The position numbers and the translations under genes are program-made. Below are positions 32,540-41,419 of a stretch of DNA of 64,000 nucleotides, piece after piece. This DNA comes from Sulfidibacterium sp036244975 (GTDB lineage Bacteria > Bacteroidota > Bacteroidia > Bacteroidales > F082), in the NCBI GenBank assembly GCA_036244975.1, contig BTTE01000002.1:56999-120998 (forward strand), written 5' to 3'. The notes below the pieces were generated by a model that was not told where the DNA came from, ran no database searches, and saw only the letters and a list, made by a program, of their open reading frames with translations. Numbering within the stretch: position 1 is the first letter of the stretch; each line of letters begins with the position of its first letter.

Positions 32540-34292
32540 ACGTATCTTTGATATCCTTCCTCATTATGAAGCTTCTTTTAAACCAAAAGAAGATGTGCTT
32601 TCGGGAAAAGAAAATGGAAAATGGGTAAAATACGACATCAAAACCATTCGCCAACAGGCTGACAATATTAGTTCCGGTTTATTAAAACTCGGTGTTAAAA
32701 AAGGGGATAAAATCGCTACCATTTCTCCCAACAGGCCGGAGTGGAACATCATTGACATGGCCATTCTCCAGATTGGGGGTATCCATGTGCCGATTTATCC
32801 CACCATCAGCGAAAACGATTACCGGTATATCCTGAAGCATTCGGAAGTAAAATATATTTTTGTTTCGGGCCGCGAACTTTTCAGAAAAATTAAAGACATC
32901 GTTCCGGGTACGCCTAATGTTAAAGGAGTTTATACCTTTAAACCATTTGACGATGTTCCTAATCTGCAGGAGCTTATTGATTTGGGGAAGCAAAATACTC
33001 ATCCTGAAAATCTGGAAAAAATCAAGGCCGGTATTCGTGAGGAGGAGGTGGCTACCATTATTTACACCTCCGGCACCACCGGCAATCCTAAAGGGGTCAT
33101 GCTTTCGCACAAAAATATCCTGAGCAATGTGATGAACCTGTATCATGTATTTCCGGTTGACGAAACTTCACGGGCAGTGAGTTACCTTCCGCTTTGCCAT
33201 GTTTACGAACGGACAAACATTTATATTTTGCTCTATCTCGGCGTTTCAATTTATTATGCCGAAAATATGGCAACAATTGCCGAAAATATACAGGAAATAA
33301 AACCCCATATCCTGACAACGGTACCCCGTTTGCTGGAAAAAGTTTATGATAAGATACTGGCAAAGGGAAGAAACCTGAAGCCGGTGCCCCGATGGTTGTT
33401 TTTCAAAGCGGTCGAATTGGGTGACGAATTTGAATATGACAAAAAGGACCCCGTTTTTCATATAAAACGCAAGTTTTATGACAAACTGATTTATGTTAAA
33501 TGGCGGGAAGCTCTTGGTGGAAATATGCGTGCCGTCGTATCCGGTGGCGCTGCCATTCAACCTCGTCTTGCAAAGGTTTTCAACACGGCAGGAATTCCGT
33601 TGCTGGAAGGTTACGGCATGACCGAAACCTCACCTGTCATTGCCCTGAACACATTTACCCCCGGCGAAAGGAAAGTGGGCACAGTAGGCGTTCCGCTGAA
33701 AAATCTCAAGATTAAGATTTCGGAACAAGGTGAAATTCTTGTAAAGGGCGACAATGTTATGACCGGCTATTTTAAAAATCCGAAGCTCACCAAAGAAACG
33801 GTCATCGATGGCTGGATGCATACTGGCGACAAGGGCAAAATTGATGAAAATGGCTTGTTGAAAATTACCGGACGGGTGAAAGAAATCTTTAAAACTTCCA
33901 TGGGAAAATACATTTCTCCCCAACTGATTGAAAACAAATTTAAAGAATCTCCTTTTATCGACCAGATGATGGTTCTCGGCGAGAACCAAAAGTTCGCCGC
34001 AGCACTGATTGTTCCCGATTTTGAATACCTCGAAAACTGGTGCCACGAAAAAGGTATTCCTTTCGATAGTAATGAAACAATCATAAATCAAAAGGATATT
34101 ATTTCACGCTTTAAAAAAGAAGTAAGCACTTTTAACGAGCATTTTGGTAATACGGAAAAGATTAAAAAATTCGAGCTGCTTGACCACGAATGGACTATCG
34201 AAACCGGAGAAATAACATCTAACCTGAAACTGAAACGGGCATATATTCAGGAAAAATATGCCGGGATAATTGATCGTATCTTTAATAACTGA
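32529..34292 (+). CDS. Long-chain acyl-CoA synthetase (AMP-forming)
   Basis: Activates fatty acids to acyl-CoA. 587 aa. Motifs: TIIYTSGTTGNPKGVMLSH (P-loop-like A3), YLPLCHVYERT, LEGYGMTETSPV (A5), MHTGDKGKIDENGLLKITGR (A7-A8) and IFKTSMGKYISPQ with the A10-type Lys region. N-terminal LPHYEASF is typical of the long-chain group of Bacteroidota. Together with ETF, acyl-CoA dehydrogenase and the FadL-like porin it supplies fatty-acid catabolism. Coupled to the SDR by overlap. Confidence 0.92.
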   Translation: MEIKRIFDILPHYEASFKPKEDVLSGKENGKWVKYDIKTIRQQADNISSGLLKLGVKKGDKIATISPNRPEWNIIDMAILQIGGIHVPIYPTISENDYRYILKHSEVKYIFVSGRELFRKIKDIVPGTPNVKGVYTFKPFDDVPNLQELIDLGKQNTHPENLEKIKAGIREEEVATIIYTSGTTGNPKGVMLSHKNILSNVMNLYHVFPVDETSRAVSYLPLCHVYERTNIYILLYLGVSIYYAENMATIAENIQEIKPHILTTVPRLLEKVYDKILAKGRNLKPVPRWLFFKAVELGDEFEYDKKDPVFHIKRKFYDKLIYVKWREALGGNMRAVVSGGAAIQPRLAKVFNTAGIPLLEGYGMTETSPVIALNTFTPGERKVGTVGVPLKNLKIKISEQGEILVKGDNVMTGYFKNPKLTKETVIDGWMHTGDKGKIDENGLLKITGRVKEIFKTSMGKYISPQLIENKFKESPFIDQMMVLGENQKFAAALIVPDFEYLENWCHEKGIPFDSNETIINQKDIISRFKKEVSTFNEHFGNTEKIKKFELLDHEWTIETGEITSNLKLKRAYIQEKYAGIIDRIFNN

Positions 34293-34322
34293 AAAGCCAA
34301 CTTTGAGTCTGGTTTGGCCGGC

Positions 34323-35327
34323 TCAGGAAACAACCCGGAAAGCCCATTCTTTCAGGGGCCCGTAAGAGCCGGCGTCGGTAGCGCCAAACCCTTTGCTCTT
34401 TAAGTCAAGCTGACGAATCCCCGATATAATCTCTTTTATTTTGGAAGGGCCGTAATTCTGTGCAGCCATACGGTAATCATCCACAAAAAACGGCGAAATA
34501 CCCAATTTTGCTGCAATGGTATTTTTGTTTTCATTTTTCAGCTGATGATACAGCAGCGCCTTTATGAAAAAGGTGTATAACAAAACGTTCACCATTTGCA
34601 AAGGATTTTGTCTGGGGTTAGCTTCAAAATACTGAATAATACGCAAAGCATGGAAAATATCCCTTTTACCGAGAGCTTTTGTAAACTCAAAAACGTTAAA
34701 ATCCTTGCTAATCCCAATGTTCTGTTCAATCAGGTCTTCGGTAATGGCTTCCCCGGGCTTCAGGTTAATCGTTAACTTGTTTAGTTCGTTGTTAATCCGT
34801 CCGAGGTCATTTCCGAGAAATTCGGCAAGCATGCTAATTGATTTGGAATTTATGGTGTGCCCCAACACATGCACTCTTTCCAATATCCATCCGGGAATGT
34901 TATTATCATAAACCCTGGAAGATTCAAAAAGCACCACCTTTTTCGATTTGTTCAGCCTTTTGTAAAACATCTTCCGTTTGTCCAGCTTCCGGTATTTGTA
35001 ATTGATAATCAGAATAGTTGTTTCAGACGGCTTTTCAAAATAATCTATCAGCTTTTCAAAATCCTGAATGTTCTGAGCTTCTTTGACAATAACTACCTGA
35101 TAATTACTCATCATAGGGAACCGGCGTGACAAATCTATTACATTGCGGGCGCTCACATCCAGGCCATAAACGATACTCTGATTAAACTCACGGGAAGCTT
35201 CATCCAGCGCATTTTTCTCTATGTAGCTGGTTAGCTCATCGATATAAAAAGGTTCTTCCCCATAAAAAAAATAGACAGGGCTGAAAATTTTATTTTTTAG
35301 GGCATCGAATATCTGACTTGCGTTCAA
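34323..35327 (-). CDS. holA: DNA polymerase III delta subunit
   Basis: Clamp-loader subunit that opens the beta clamp. 334 aa. Features: PVYFFYGEEPFYIDELTSYI at the N terminus (clamp-contact region), MMSNYQVVIVKEAQ, and the C-terminal collar helices (NPLQMVNVLLYTFFIKALLYH). The divergent Walker region without a functional P-loop fits the delta family. It starts 5 bases after the AMP nucleosidase stop. Confidence 0.92.
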   Translation of the reverse strand: MNASQIFDALKNKIFSPVYFFYGEEPFYIDELTSYIEKNALDEASREFNQSIVYGLDVSARNVIDLSRRFPMMSNYQVVIVKEAQNIQDFEKLIDYFEKPSETTILIINYKYRKLDKRKMFYKRLNKSKKVVLFESSRVYDNNIPGWILERVHVLGHTINSKSISMLAEFLGNDLGRINNELNKLTINLKPGEAITEDLIEQNIGISKDFNVFEFTKALGKRDIFHALRIIQYFEANPRQNPLQMVNVLLYTFFIKALLYHQLKNENKNTIAAKLGISPFFVDDYRMAAQNYGPSKIKEIISGIRQLDLKSKGFGATDAGSYGPLKEWAFRVVS

Positions 35328-35332
35328 TTGGC

Positions 35333-36103
35333 TTAAAATCTTAGATGTTTAACGGTAAGACCTTTGTTTATCAGCTGTTCCAGTGATTTAATCCCGATTT
35401 TGACATGCATTTCCACAAACTGTTCATTTACTTTACGGTCACTTTCTGCGGTTTTAATTCCTTCGGGAACCATTGGCTGATCGGTAACAAGCAGCAATGC
35501 ACCGGTGGAGATTTTATTGGCAAAGCCCACAGTAAAAATTGTAGCCGTTTCCATGTCGATGGCCATACTTCGTGTTTTCCGCAACAGTTTTTTAAATTTC
35601 TGGTCATGCTCCCACACCCTGCGATTGGTGGTAAAGACCGTTCCCGTCCAATAGTCTCTCGAAAAATCACGAATGGTGGTAGAGATGGCCTTTTGCAGAT
35701 TAAATGCCGGCAATGCAGGAACTTTTGAGGGGAAATAATCATTAGAAGTCCCTTCACCCCTAATGGCAGCAATGGGCAGGATTAAATCACCCACCTGATT
35801 TTTCTTTTTCAACCCGCCGCATTTTCCGAGAAACAATACGGCCTTTGGTCCAATAGCGACGAGCAAATCCATAATGGTAGCAGCATTAGCACTGCCAATT
35901 CCAAAATTAATCATGGTTATGTTTCCGGAAGTTACGGCCATCATCGGTCGGCTTCTGTCATGGATTTCCACATCGTACCATTGTGCAAACAACTCAAGAT
36001 ATCGGGTAAAATTTGTCAACAGGATATATTTCCCGAATTTTTCAAGGGGCAAACCGGTATAACGCGGCAACCAATCATTTACAATCTCTTTTTTTGTCTT
36101 CAC
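35333..36103 (-). CDS. amn: AMP nucleosidase
   Basis: Cleaves AMP to adenine and ribose-5-phosphate; phosphorylase-superfamily fold. 256 aa, the short form usual in Bacteroidota, lacking the N-terminal domain of the E. coli enzyme. Motifs: NFGIGSANAATIMDLL, FLGKCGGLKKKNQVGDLILP, AIDMETATIFTVG and LLVTDQPMVPEG. It has a -7 box TATTTTTG (36119-36126, minus strand) about 16 bases before the start, and is followed by holA. Confidence 0.9.
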   Translation of the reverse strand: MKTKKEIVNDWLPRYTGLPLEKFGKYILLTNFTRYLELFAQWYDVEIHDRSRPMMAVTSGNITMINFGIGSANAATIMDLLVAIGPKAVLFLGKCGGLKKKNQVGDLILPIAAIRGEGTSNDYFPSKVPALPAFNLQKAISTTIRDFSRDYWTGTVFTTNRRVWEHDQKFKKLLRKTRSMAIDMETATIFTVGFANKISTGALLLVTDQPMVPEGIKTAESDRKVNEQFVEMHVKIGIKSLEQLINKGLTVKHLRF

Positions 36104-36118
36104 TTAGTATGTTTCATG

Positions 36119-36126
36119 CAAAAATA
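36119..36126 (-). promoter_or_regulatory. -7 element of amn-holA
   Basis: CAAAAATA on the plus strand, TATTTTTG on the minus strand, 15 bases before the amn start codon. Confidence 0.5.
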
Positions 36127-36178
36127 ACCATTATCTCCGATTTTTGGTCTGTTTTTACCTGTTTTAGTATTTGACAAA

Positions 36179-36208
36179 AAAAAAGCCCGGCTGAAACCGG
36201 GCTTTTTT
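36179..36208 (-). terminator. Intrinsic terminator of rplU-rpmA
   Basis: AAAAAAGCCCGG / CCGGGCTTTTTTT with loop CTGAAA; strong stem and T-run on both strands, 15 bases past the rpmA stop. Confidence 0.85.
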
Positions 36209-36222
36209 TGTATATTCGGGAA

Positions 36223-36489
36223 TTAATTTCCCTCCTGCGGAGGCATTACACTCACATAAGAGCGGTCGTTTTTTCTTTTACGAAATTCAACAATACCATC
36301 CTTCAGGGCAAAAAGCGTATGGTCTTTTCCCATTCCCACATTCAGGCCCGGATGATGAACAGTACCCCTCTGACGGACAATAATATTGCCTGCATTGACA
36401 ATCTGACCGCCATAGATTTTCACTCCTAATCTCTTACTTTCCGATTCGCGTCCGTTATGGGAGCTCCCCATTCCTTTTTTATGAGCCAT
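36223..36489 (-). CDS. rpmA: 50S ribosomal protein L27
   Basis: 88 aa. Starts MAHKKGMGSSHNGRESES, then KIYGGQIVNAGNIIVRQRGT and HPGLNVGMGKDHTLFAL, a textbook L27. No N-terminal extension of the Firmicutes kind needing protease processing. Second gene of the rplU-rpmA pair, 18 bases after rplU. Confidence 0.98.
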   Translation of the reverse strand: MAHKKGMGSSHNGRESESKRLGVKIYGGQIVNAGNIIVRQRGTVHHPGLNVGMGKDHTLFALKDGIVEFRKRKNDRSYVSVMPPQEGN

Positions 36490-36507
36490 TTTCTAAGTCT
36501 TTTAGCG

Positions 36508-36819
36508 TTAAAAAGTAATTTTTTCAATAATAATTTTACTCAAATCCTGACGATGTCCGGACTCTTTCTGATAGCCTTTTCTTCTTTTCTTCTTAAAGAC
36601 TTTCACTTTATCACCTCTCACATGAGCAAGTATTTTTCCATTTATTTTGGCACCTTTCACGTTGGGGGTCCCTACGTTTATTTTGCCATCATTATCTACC
36701 AAAAGAATCTGGTCAAATTCTACATTGGCACCCTCTTCCCCTTCGAGTCTGTGAACAAAAATCTCCTGACCCTGTTCAATTTTAAACTGTTGTCCGGCTA
36801 TGTTAACAATTGCGTACAT
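36508..36819 (-). CDS. rplU: 50S ribosomal protein L21
   Basis: 103 aa. MYAIVNIAGQQFKIEQGQ at the N terminus and VFKKKRRKGYQKESGHRQ near the C terminus are diagnostic. First gene of the rplU-rpmA operon; a perfect -7 box lies at 36858-36865. Confidence 0.98.
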   Translation of the reverse strand: MYAIVNIAGQQFKIEQGQEIFVHRLEGEEGANVEFDQILLVDNDGKINVGTPNVKGAKINGKILAHVRGDKVKVFKKKRRKGYQKESGHRQDLSKIIIEKITF

Positions 36820-36857
36820 CCTGATTTATCTTTTTTACTATCAAAAATTTGGAGGTG

Positions 36858-36865
36858 CAAAAGTA
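36858..36865 (-). promoter_or_regulatory. -7 element of rplU-rpmA
   Basis: CAAAAGTA on the plus strand, TACTTTTG on the minus strand, 38 bases before the rplU start. Confidence 0.55.
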
Positions 36866-36893
36866 CTAAAAAAATCTAATTAACAAATCTTTG

Positions 36894-37829
36894 TTATTTA
36901 TTTTTTGCAAAATAATTCTGTTGTCCGGCTTTTAATTTTAATCGCGGTTTGGCATTTACCAGAAATACACCGCCGAGAATTAAAATCATCCAAAAAAAAT
37001 AAGTAACGGAAAATTGTTCTCCATCCAACACTCCCCACATGATGGCCACAATAGGAATTATATACGTAACAGATGAAGCAAAAACAGGAGAACTAAGCTT
37101 GATAAGCTTATTAAAAGCAATGAGCGCCAGTCCTGTCCCGACAACGGACAAAATGGTAAGATAGCCCATGCCATCCCACGACCGGGGTTCTGTCCAAAGC
37201 ATGTTTGGGATACGTGTAAACAACAGTACATAAAGAAGTGTTGGAACACCCACATAGAAAAAAGTCATGGCGGTAATTTGCAACGAATTCAGCCCTGTAA
37301 AATATTTTTTCACCAGGTTTACATTGATGGCGTAGCAAACAGAAGCAATAACCACAAGAAAAGAGTACCAGACATCTCCATTCAAATGGCCATTGGAACC
37401 GGCAACAATAAGTCCGGCCGCGCCCATGAGTCCGATAGCAACACCGAGCACGTTGACCCATCGCGTTGAAAACCTGAAAAAAGCCAATCCGATAAGCAGG
37501 GTAAAGAGCGGTGTAAGTGAGTTAAGCGTGCCTGCCAAACCGCTTTCAATACGCGTCTCGGCAATGGCAAACAGCAAAGCCGGAATAACACTGCCAATGA
37601 TACCCGAAATAAAAAGCGGCCAGAAATATTTCCTGTCAATGTTCTTCACGTGCCGCAAAGCAAAAGGCAGCAGAAAAAGAAAAGTTATAACAATACGCAA
37701 CAACCCTACTTCCGATCCCGAAAAAGAGAGAAGAGCAAGTTTTATCAGGATGAAGGAGCTACCCCATATCAGCATCAGGCTAAAAAGGATCAGCCATGAG
37801 AGCATCTGTTGTTTTGGTTGTTTTTCCAT
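36894..37829 (-). CDS. DMT-superfamily transporter (EamA domains)
   Basis: 311 aa from ATG 37829 (MEKQPKQQ); ten hydrophobic helices in two EamA repeats. Repeat 1 begins WLILFSLMLIWGSSFILIKLAL (the WGSSF signature) and repeat 2 about residue 160. Ends in a basic tail (KPRLKLKAGQQ). Family members export amino acids, nucleotides or drugs; the substrate cannot be predicted. -7 box TACTTTTG (37844-37851, minus strand) gives a very short leader. Confidence 0.9.
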   Translation of the reverse strand: MEKQPKQQMLSWLILFSLMLIWGSSFILIKLALLSFSGSEVGLLRIVITFLFLLPFALRHVKNIDRKYFWPLFISGIIGSVIPALLFAIAETRIESGLAGTLNSLTPLFTLLIGLAFFRFSTRWVNVLGVAIGLMGAAGLIVAGSNGHLNGDVWYSFLVVIASVCYAINVNLVKKYFTGLNSLQITAMTFFYVGVPTLLYVLLFTRIPNMLWTEPRSWDGMGYLTILSVVGTGLALIAFNKLIKLSSPVFASSVTYIIPIVAIMWGVLDGEQFSVTYFFWMILILGGVFLVNAKPRLKLKAGQQNYFAKNK

Positions 37830-37843
37830 TTTATACCGGCATG

Positions 37844-37851
37844 CAAAAGTA
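37844..37851 (-). promoter_or_regulatory. -7 element of the DMT transporter gene
   Basis: CAAAAGTA on the plus strand, TACTTTTG on the minus strand, 14 bases before the start codon. Confidence 0.5.
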
Positions 37852-37856
37852 GGCAA

Positions 37857-38370
37857 TCTACTTATAAGAATTCCGGAGATTATCTCTGTATTTACCGGTT
37901 ACGCATAAACAGAAAAAATCGTAGAATTCTTATTTGAGAAGATACACTCCCCCAAATGATCATTTATTGTCATGAAATCCTTTCCCACAAAGGAAATCAG
38001 AAAAATTTACAACGAAATCTTTACAACTGCCTAAAAGTCTTATTTCAATCGTTTGCGTATTAGATTTGACGGGATGGAATTACATTTCCCCCTTTCACGG
38101 AAATAGTGCTTATATCCTGATTATCAGTATGTTATTTTTTAACATTAAGAGCATGTTAAATCTTTCTAAAAAAGATTAACAGATACTAAAAAAAATCGAT
38201 TAATTTTGTTGAAATTGGTGTCATATTAATAATATAAGCCAATGTTGAATCTAAAGTGAAACGAGCCACACGCTTCACATAAAGCAATTTTGAAGAAAGC
38301 GTCGGATCGGGGAAATTTGATTTCAACGATTAAAAAACACAAAAAAAGTTTTAATTAAAAAAAACACGTT
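37857..38370 (+). promoter_or_regulatory. Regulatory region of the susCDE operon
   Basis: 514 bases without an ORF. It holds CAATCGTTTG (38046-38055), one base off a LacI-type palindrome; an 8-bp inverted repeat TTTAACAT (38138-38145) / ATGTTAAA (38153-38160); a perfect -7 box TAATTTTG (38201-38208); and a leader of about 155 bases with a small hairpin GTGAA-x-CG / CG-x-TTCAC (38256-38278) and an A-rich end before susC. The inverted repeat, 40 bases upstream of the -7 box, is the best activator site candidate. Confidence 0.5.
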
Positions 38371-41300
38371 ATGCTAAAAAAGTTTTTTACAAATTCAATG
38401 ATGTTGATACTCATATTTATCATGGGGATATCGACAGCAATGGCTCAGAGCGGAACGGTTCAAGGTACCATTGTGGATGCAACTGACGGTACGCCGCTGC
38501 CGGGAGCAACAGTTCAGATTAAAGGAACCTCCTCCGGAACGGTTACCGGTTTGGATGGAAAATACAGCATTCAGGTGAACGGAAGTGCTATTTTAGTGTT
38601 CTCCTATGTTGGTTATCAAATACAGGAAGTACCTGTAAAGCCAAACTCTACCGTAAATGTTAAACTAAAGCCATCTGCTTCCAACCTGAATGAGTTGGTC
38701 GTAATTGGTTATGGTGTTGTGAAAAAGAAGGATGCAACCGGCTCGGTTACGGCCATTGCTTCTAAAAGTTTTAACAAAGGTGCCATCACCTCGCCTGCTG
38801 ACCTGCTCGCCGGTAAAGTGGCCGGTGTGCAAATCACTAACACCGGAGGTGCCCCCGGAAGCGGATCTGTTATTCGTATCAGGGGCGGTTCTTCGCTTTC
38901 AGCCAGTAACGATCCTTTAATTGTTGTGGATGGTGTACCCCTTTCCAACAGCGGAATTGCAGGAATGAGAAGTCCGCTCAACAGCATCAATCCGGAAGAT
39001 ATCGCCACTTTTACTGTATTGAAAGATGCTTCGGCAACTGCCATTTACGGATCCAGAGCTTCCAACGGTGTTATTATCATTACTACCAAAAAAGGAAGGA
39101 TTGGTCAACCGATGCGGATAAATTACACGGGTAAATTTTCATTTTACACGGCAGCAAAAAAAGAAAGCGTATTCAGTGCTTCCGGCTTTAAGTCGCTCAT
39201 TGAAGACAGATACAAAGGCCAGAACGATGTGTTGAAACTTCTCGGAAACAGTAGCACCAACTGGCAGGATCAAATTTTCAAAAATGCTTTTGGAATGGAT
39301 CATTACGTCAGCCTGACCGGCGCTTATAAGATTTTACCCTACCGGGTTTCTGTCGGATATACCGACCAGAATGGTATTTTAAAAACAGGTAACCTGAAAC
39401 GCACCACACTGGCGGCTTCTTTAACGCCGACTTTCTTTGATGACCACCTGAAAGTTACCTTTAATATTCAGGGAACTTTTGTGAAGAACAAATTTGCCGA
39501 CCAGGGAGCAATTGGTGCAGCCACACAGTTTGACCCCACAAAACCGATAAAATCAGATTCTACTTACACGGTTTATTATAACAAGCCTGATGGAACGCCC
39601 GATTCAACTACTACCAATTATGGTGGCTATTACACCGGGACGCAGGCCAATGGGTTTCCGGTTGCTTTGGGACCAACTAATCCGGTTGCTTTGTTAAACC
39701 TGACCGACAATCATTCAAATGTGAGCAGCCTTCTCGGCAACTTAAACCTGGATTATAAATTTCATTTTCTCCCGGCTTTAAGCGCCCATTTAAACCTGGC
39801 TTACAACCACTCAAAAAGTAAAGGAGCCTTAATTGTGCCTGAATATGCCTCCTGGACTTTCGATCCTGTCCATGGTGGAGGAATTTATAACGCTTACACG
39901 CAGCAAAAGAAAAACGACCTGTTAGAGTTCTATCTTAATTATACCAAGGATGTAAAAAGTATTCAGAGTAGCTTTAATGTGATGGCAGGTTATTCCTGGC
40001 AGCATTTCTACAGAAAAGATTATTCCGAAAACGGAAATTATTCTCATACCTGGAATATGGATACCATCAACCATCCTACAGAGTATTATCTCGTCTCTTT
40101 CTTCGGCAGGTTTAATTATTCGTTTAAAGACCGTTATCTGTTAACTTTTACCTTACGTGATGACGGAACTTCCCGTTTTGCTTCTAACAACAGGTGGGGA
40201 CTCTTTCCTTCGGTTGCTTTTGCCTGGCGTATCAACGAAGAGCCCTGGTTGAAAGATTCCAAAGTACTTTCCCAGTTAAAGTTGAGACTGGGTTATGGTA
40301 TTACCGGCCAGCAAAATATCAATCAGGGTAATTATCCTTATCTTCCCCGTTATACACTTAGCCAAAATAATGCTGAGTACCAACTCGGTAATATATTTTA
40401 CCTGACATTACGTCCGGAAGGATACAACCCCAAAATCAAGTGGGAAGAAACCACCACCTATAATATCGGTATAGATTACGGTTTTCTGCAAAACCGTATT
40501 TACGGTTCTTTGGATGTCTATTACAGAAAAACCAAGGATCTGCTGAACTTTATTCCGGTGCCTGCCGGCTCTAATCTGACCAACTATCTGCTGACAAACA
40601 TCGGTGATTTGGAAAACAAAGGTGTCGAGTTTTCAATTAATGGTGTCATTGTTTCTAAAAAAGATGTGAGTTGGTCTCTGGGTTTTAATGCATCATCCAA
40701 CACCAACAAAATCACCAGGCTTACTGCTACCAACAATCCCGGCTATCTTGGCGTGGAAACAGGCGGTATTTCAGGCGGTGTGGGCAACAACATTCAAATC
40801 CACAGCGTGGGATATCCTGCCTACTCTTTCTACGTTTACCAGCAGGTATATGACAAAAACGGAAAACCCATCGAGGGGCTTTATGTGGACAGAAACGGGG
40901 ACGGACAAATAACCAACGCCGACAGATATCACTATCAGGATCCCGCTCCTAAATTCTATTTTGGAATCAATTCAAATATTCGTTATAAAAATTGGAATTT
41001 CTCTTTCTCAGGCCGGGCTAATTTTGGCAACTACGTCTATAACAACGTGAGTTCCAATATCGGTATTTACAGATTTTTATATCATCCCGAAGGACCTTAT
41101 CTCGGTAATATTTCTACAGATGTAACAAAAGCAGGTTTTTATAACCCGCAATATTTGTCCGATTATTATATTCAAAATGCCTCTTTCTTCAGAATGGATA
41201 ACATCACGTTAAGTTATCTCTTTAAGAACCTGAACAACAGTGATAAGTCACCCATTAATCTGGGGGTATCCTTTACCGTGAACAATGCTTTTGTGATTAC

Positions 41301-41400
41301 TAATTATACCGGACTTGACCCGGAAGTAAGCAATGGCATTGACAATAACATCTACCCGAGGCCGAGAGTATTTGTATTTGGTGTAAACCTCCAATTTTAA
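38371..41400 (+). CDS. susC: SusC/RagA-family TonB-dependent transporter
   Basis: Outer-membrane importer working with the SusD lipoprotein that follows. 1009 aa. Signal peptide with predicted cut before Gln 26 (TAMA/QS); N-terminal carboxypeptidase-D-like domain (GTIVDATDGTPLPGATVQIKG); TonB-box-like ELVVIGYG; plug domain with IRIRGGSSLSASNDPLIVVDG and YGSRASNGVIIITTKKG; beta-barrel ending RVFVFGVNLQF with terminal Phe. Neighbouring SusE and amylase genes indicate starch/maltodextrin uptake. 19 bases to susD. The symbol denotes family, not proven specificity. Confidence 0.95.
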   Translation: MLKKFFTNSMMLILIFIMGISTAMAQSGTVQGTIVDATDGTPLPGATVQIKGTSSGTVTGLDGKYSIQVNGSAILVFSYVGYQIQEVPVKPNSTVNVKLKPSASNLNELVVIGYGVVKKKDATGSVTAIASKSFNKGAITSPADLLAGKVAGVQITNTGGAPGSGSVIRIRGGSSLSASNDPLIVVDGVPLSNSGIAGMRSPLNSINPEDIATFTVLKDASATAIYGSRASNGVIIITTKKGRIGQPMRINYTGKFSFYTAAKKESVFSASGFKSLIEDRYKGQNDVLKLLGNSSTNWQDQIFKNAFGMDHYVSLTGAYKILPYRVSVGYTDQNGILKTGNLKRTTLAASLTPTFFDDHLKVTFNIQGTFVKNKFADQGAIGAATQFDPTKPIKSDSTYTVYYNKPDGTPDSTTTNYGGYYTGTQANGFPVALGPTNPVALLNLTDNHSNVSSLLGNLNLDYKFHFLPALSAHLNLAYNHSKSKGALIVPEYASWTFDPVHGGGIYNAYTQQKKNDLLEFYLNYTKDVKSIQSSFNVMAGYSWQHFYRKDYSENGNYSHTWNMDTINHPTEYYLVSFFGRFNYSFKDRYLLTFTLRDDGTSRFASNNRWGLFPSVAFAWRINEEPWLKDSKVLSQLKLRLGYGITGQQNINQGNYPYLPRYTLSQNNAEYQLGNIFYLTLRPEGYNPKIKWEETTTYNIGIDYGFLQNRIYGSLDVYYRKTKDLLNFIPVPAGSNLTNYLLTNIGDLENKGVEFSINGVIVSKKDVSWSLGFNASSNTNKITRLTATNNPGYLGVETGGISGGVGNNIQIHSVGYPAYSFYVYQQVYDKNGKPIEGLYVDRNGDGQITNADRYHYQDPAPKFYFGINSNIRYKNWNFSFSGRANFGNYVYNNVSSNIGIYRFLYHPEGPYLGNISTDVTKAGFYNPQYLSDYYIQNASFFRMDNITLSYLFKNLNNSDKSPINLGVSFTVNNAFVITNYTGLDPEVSNGIDNNIYPRPRVFVFGVNLQF

Positions 41401-41419
41401 CCGATAAAAAATAAAGACT

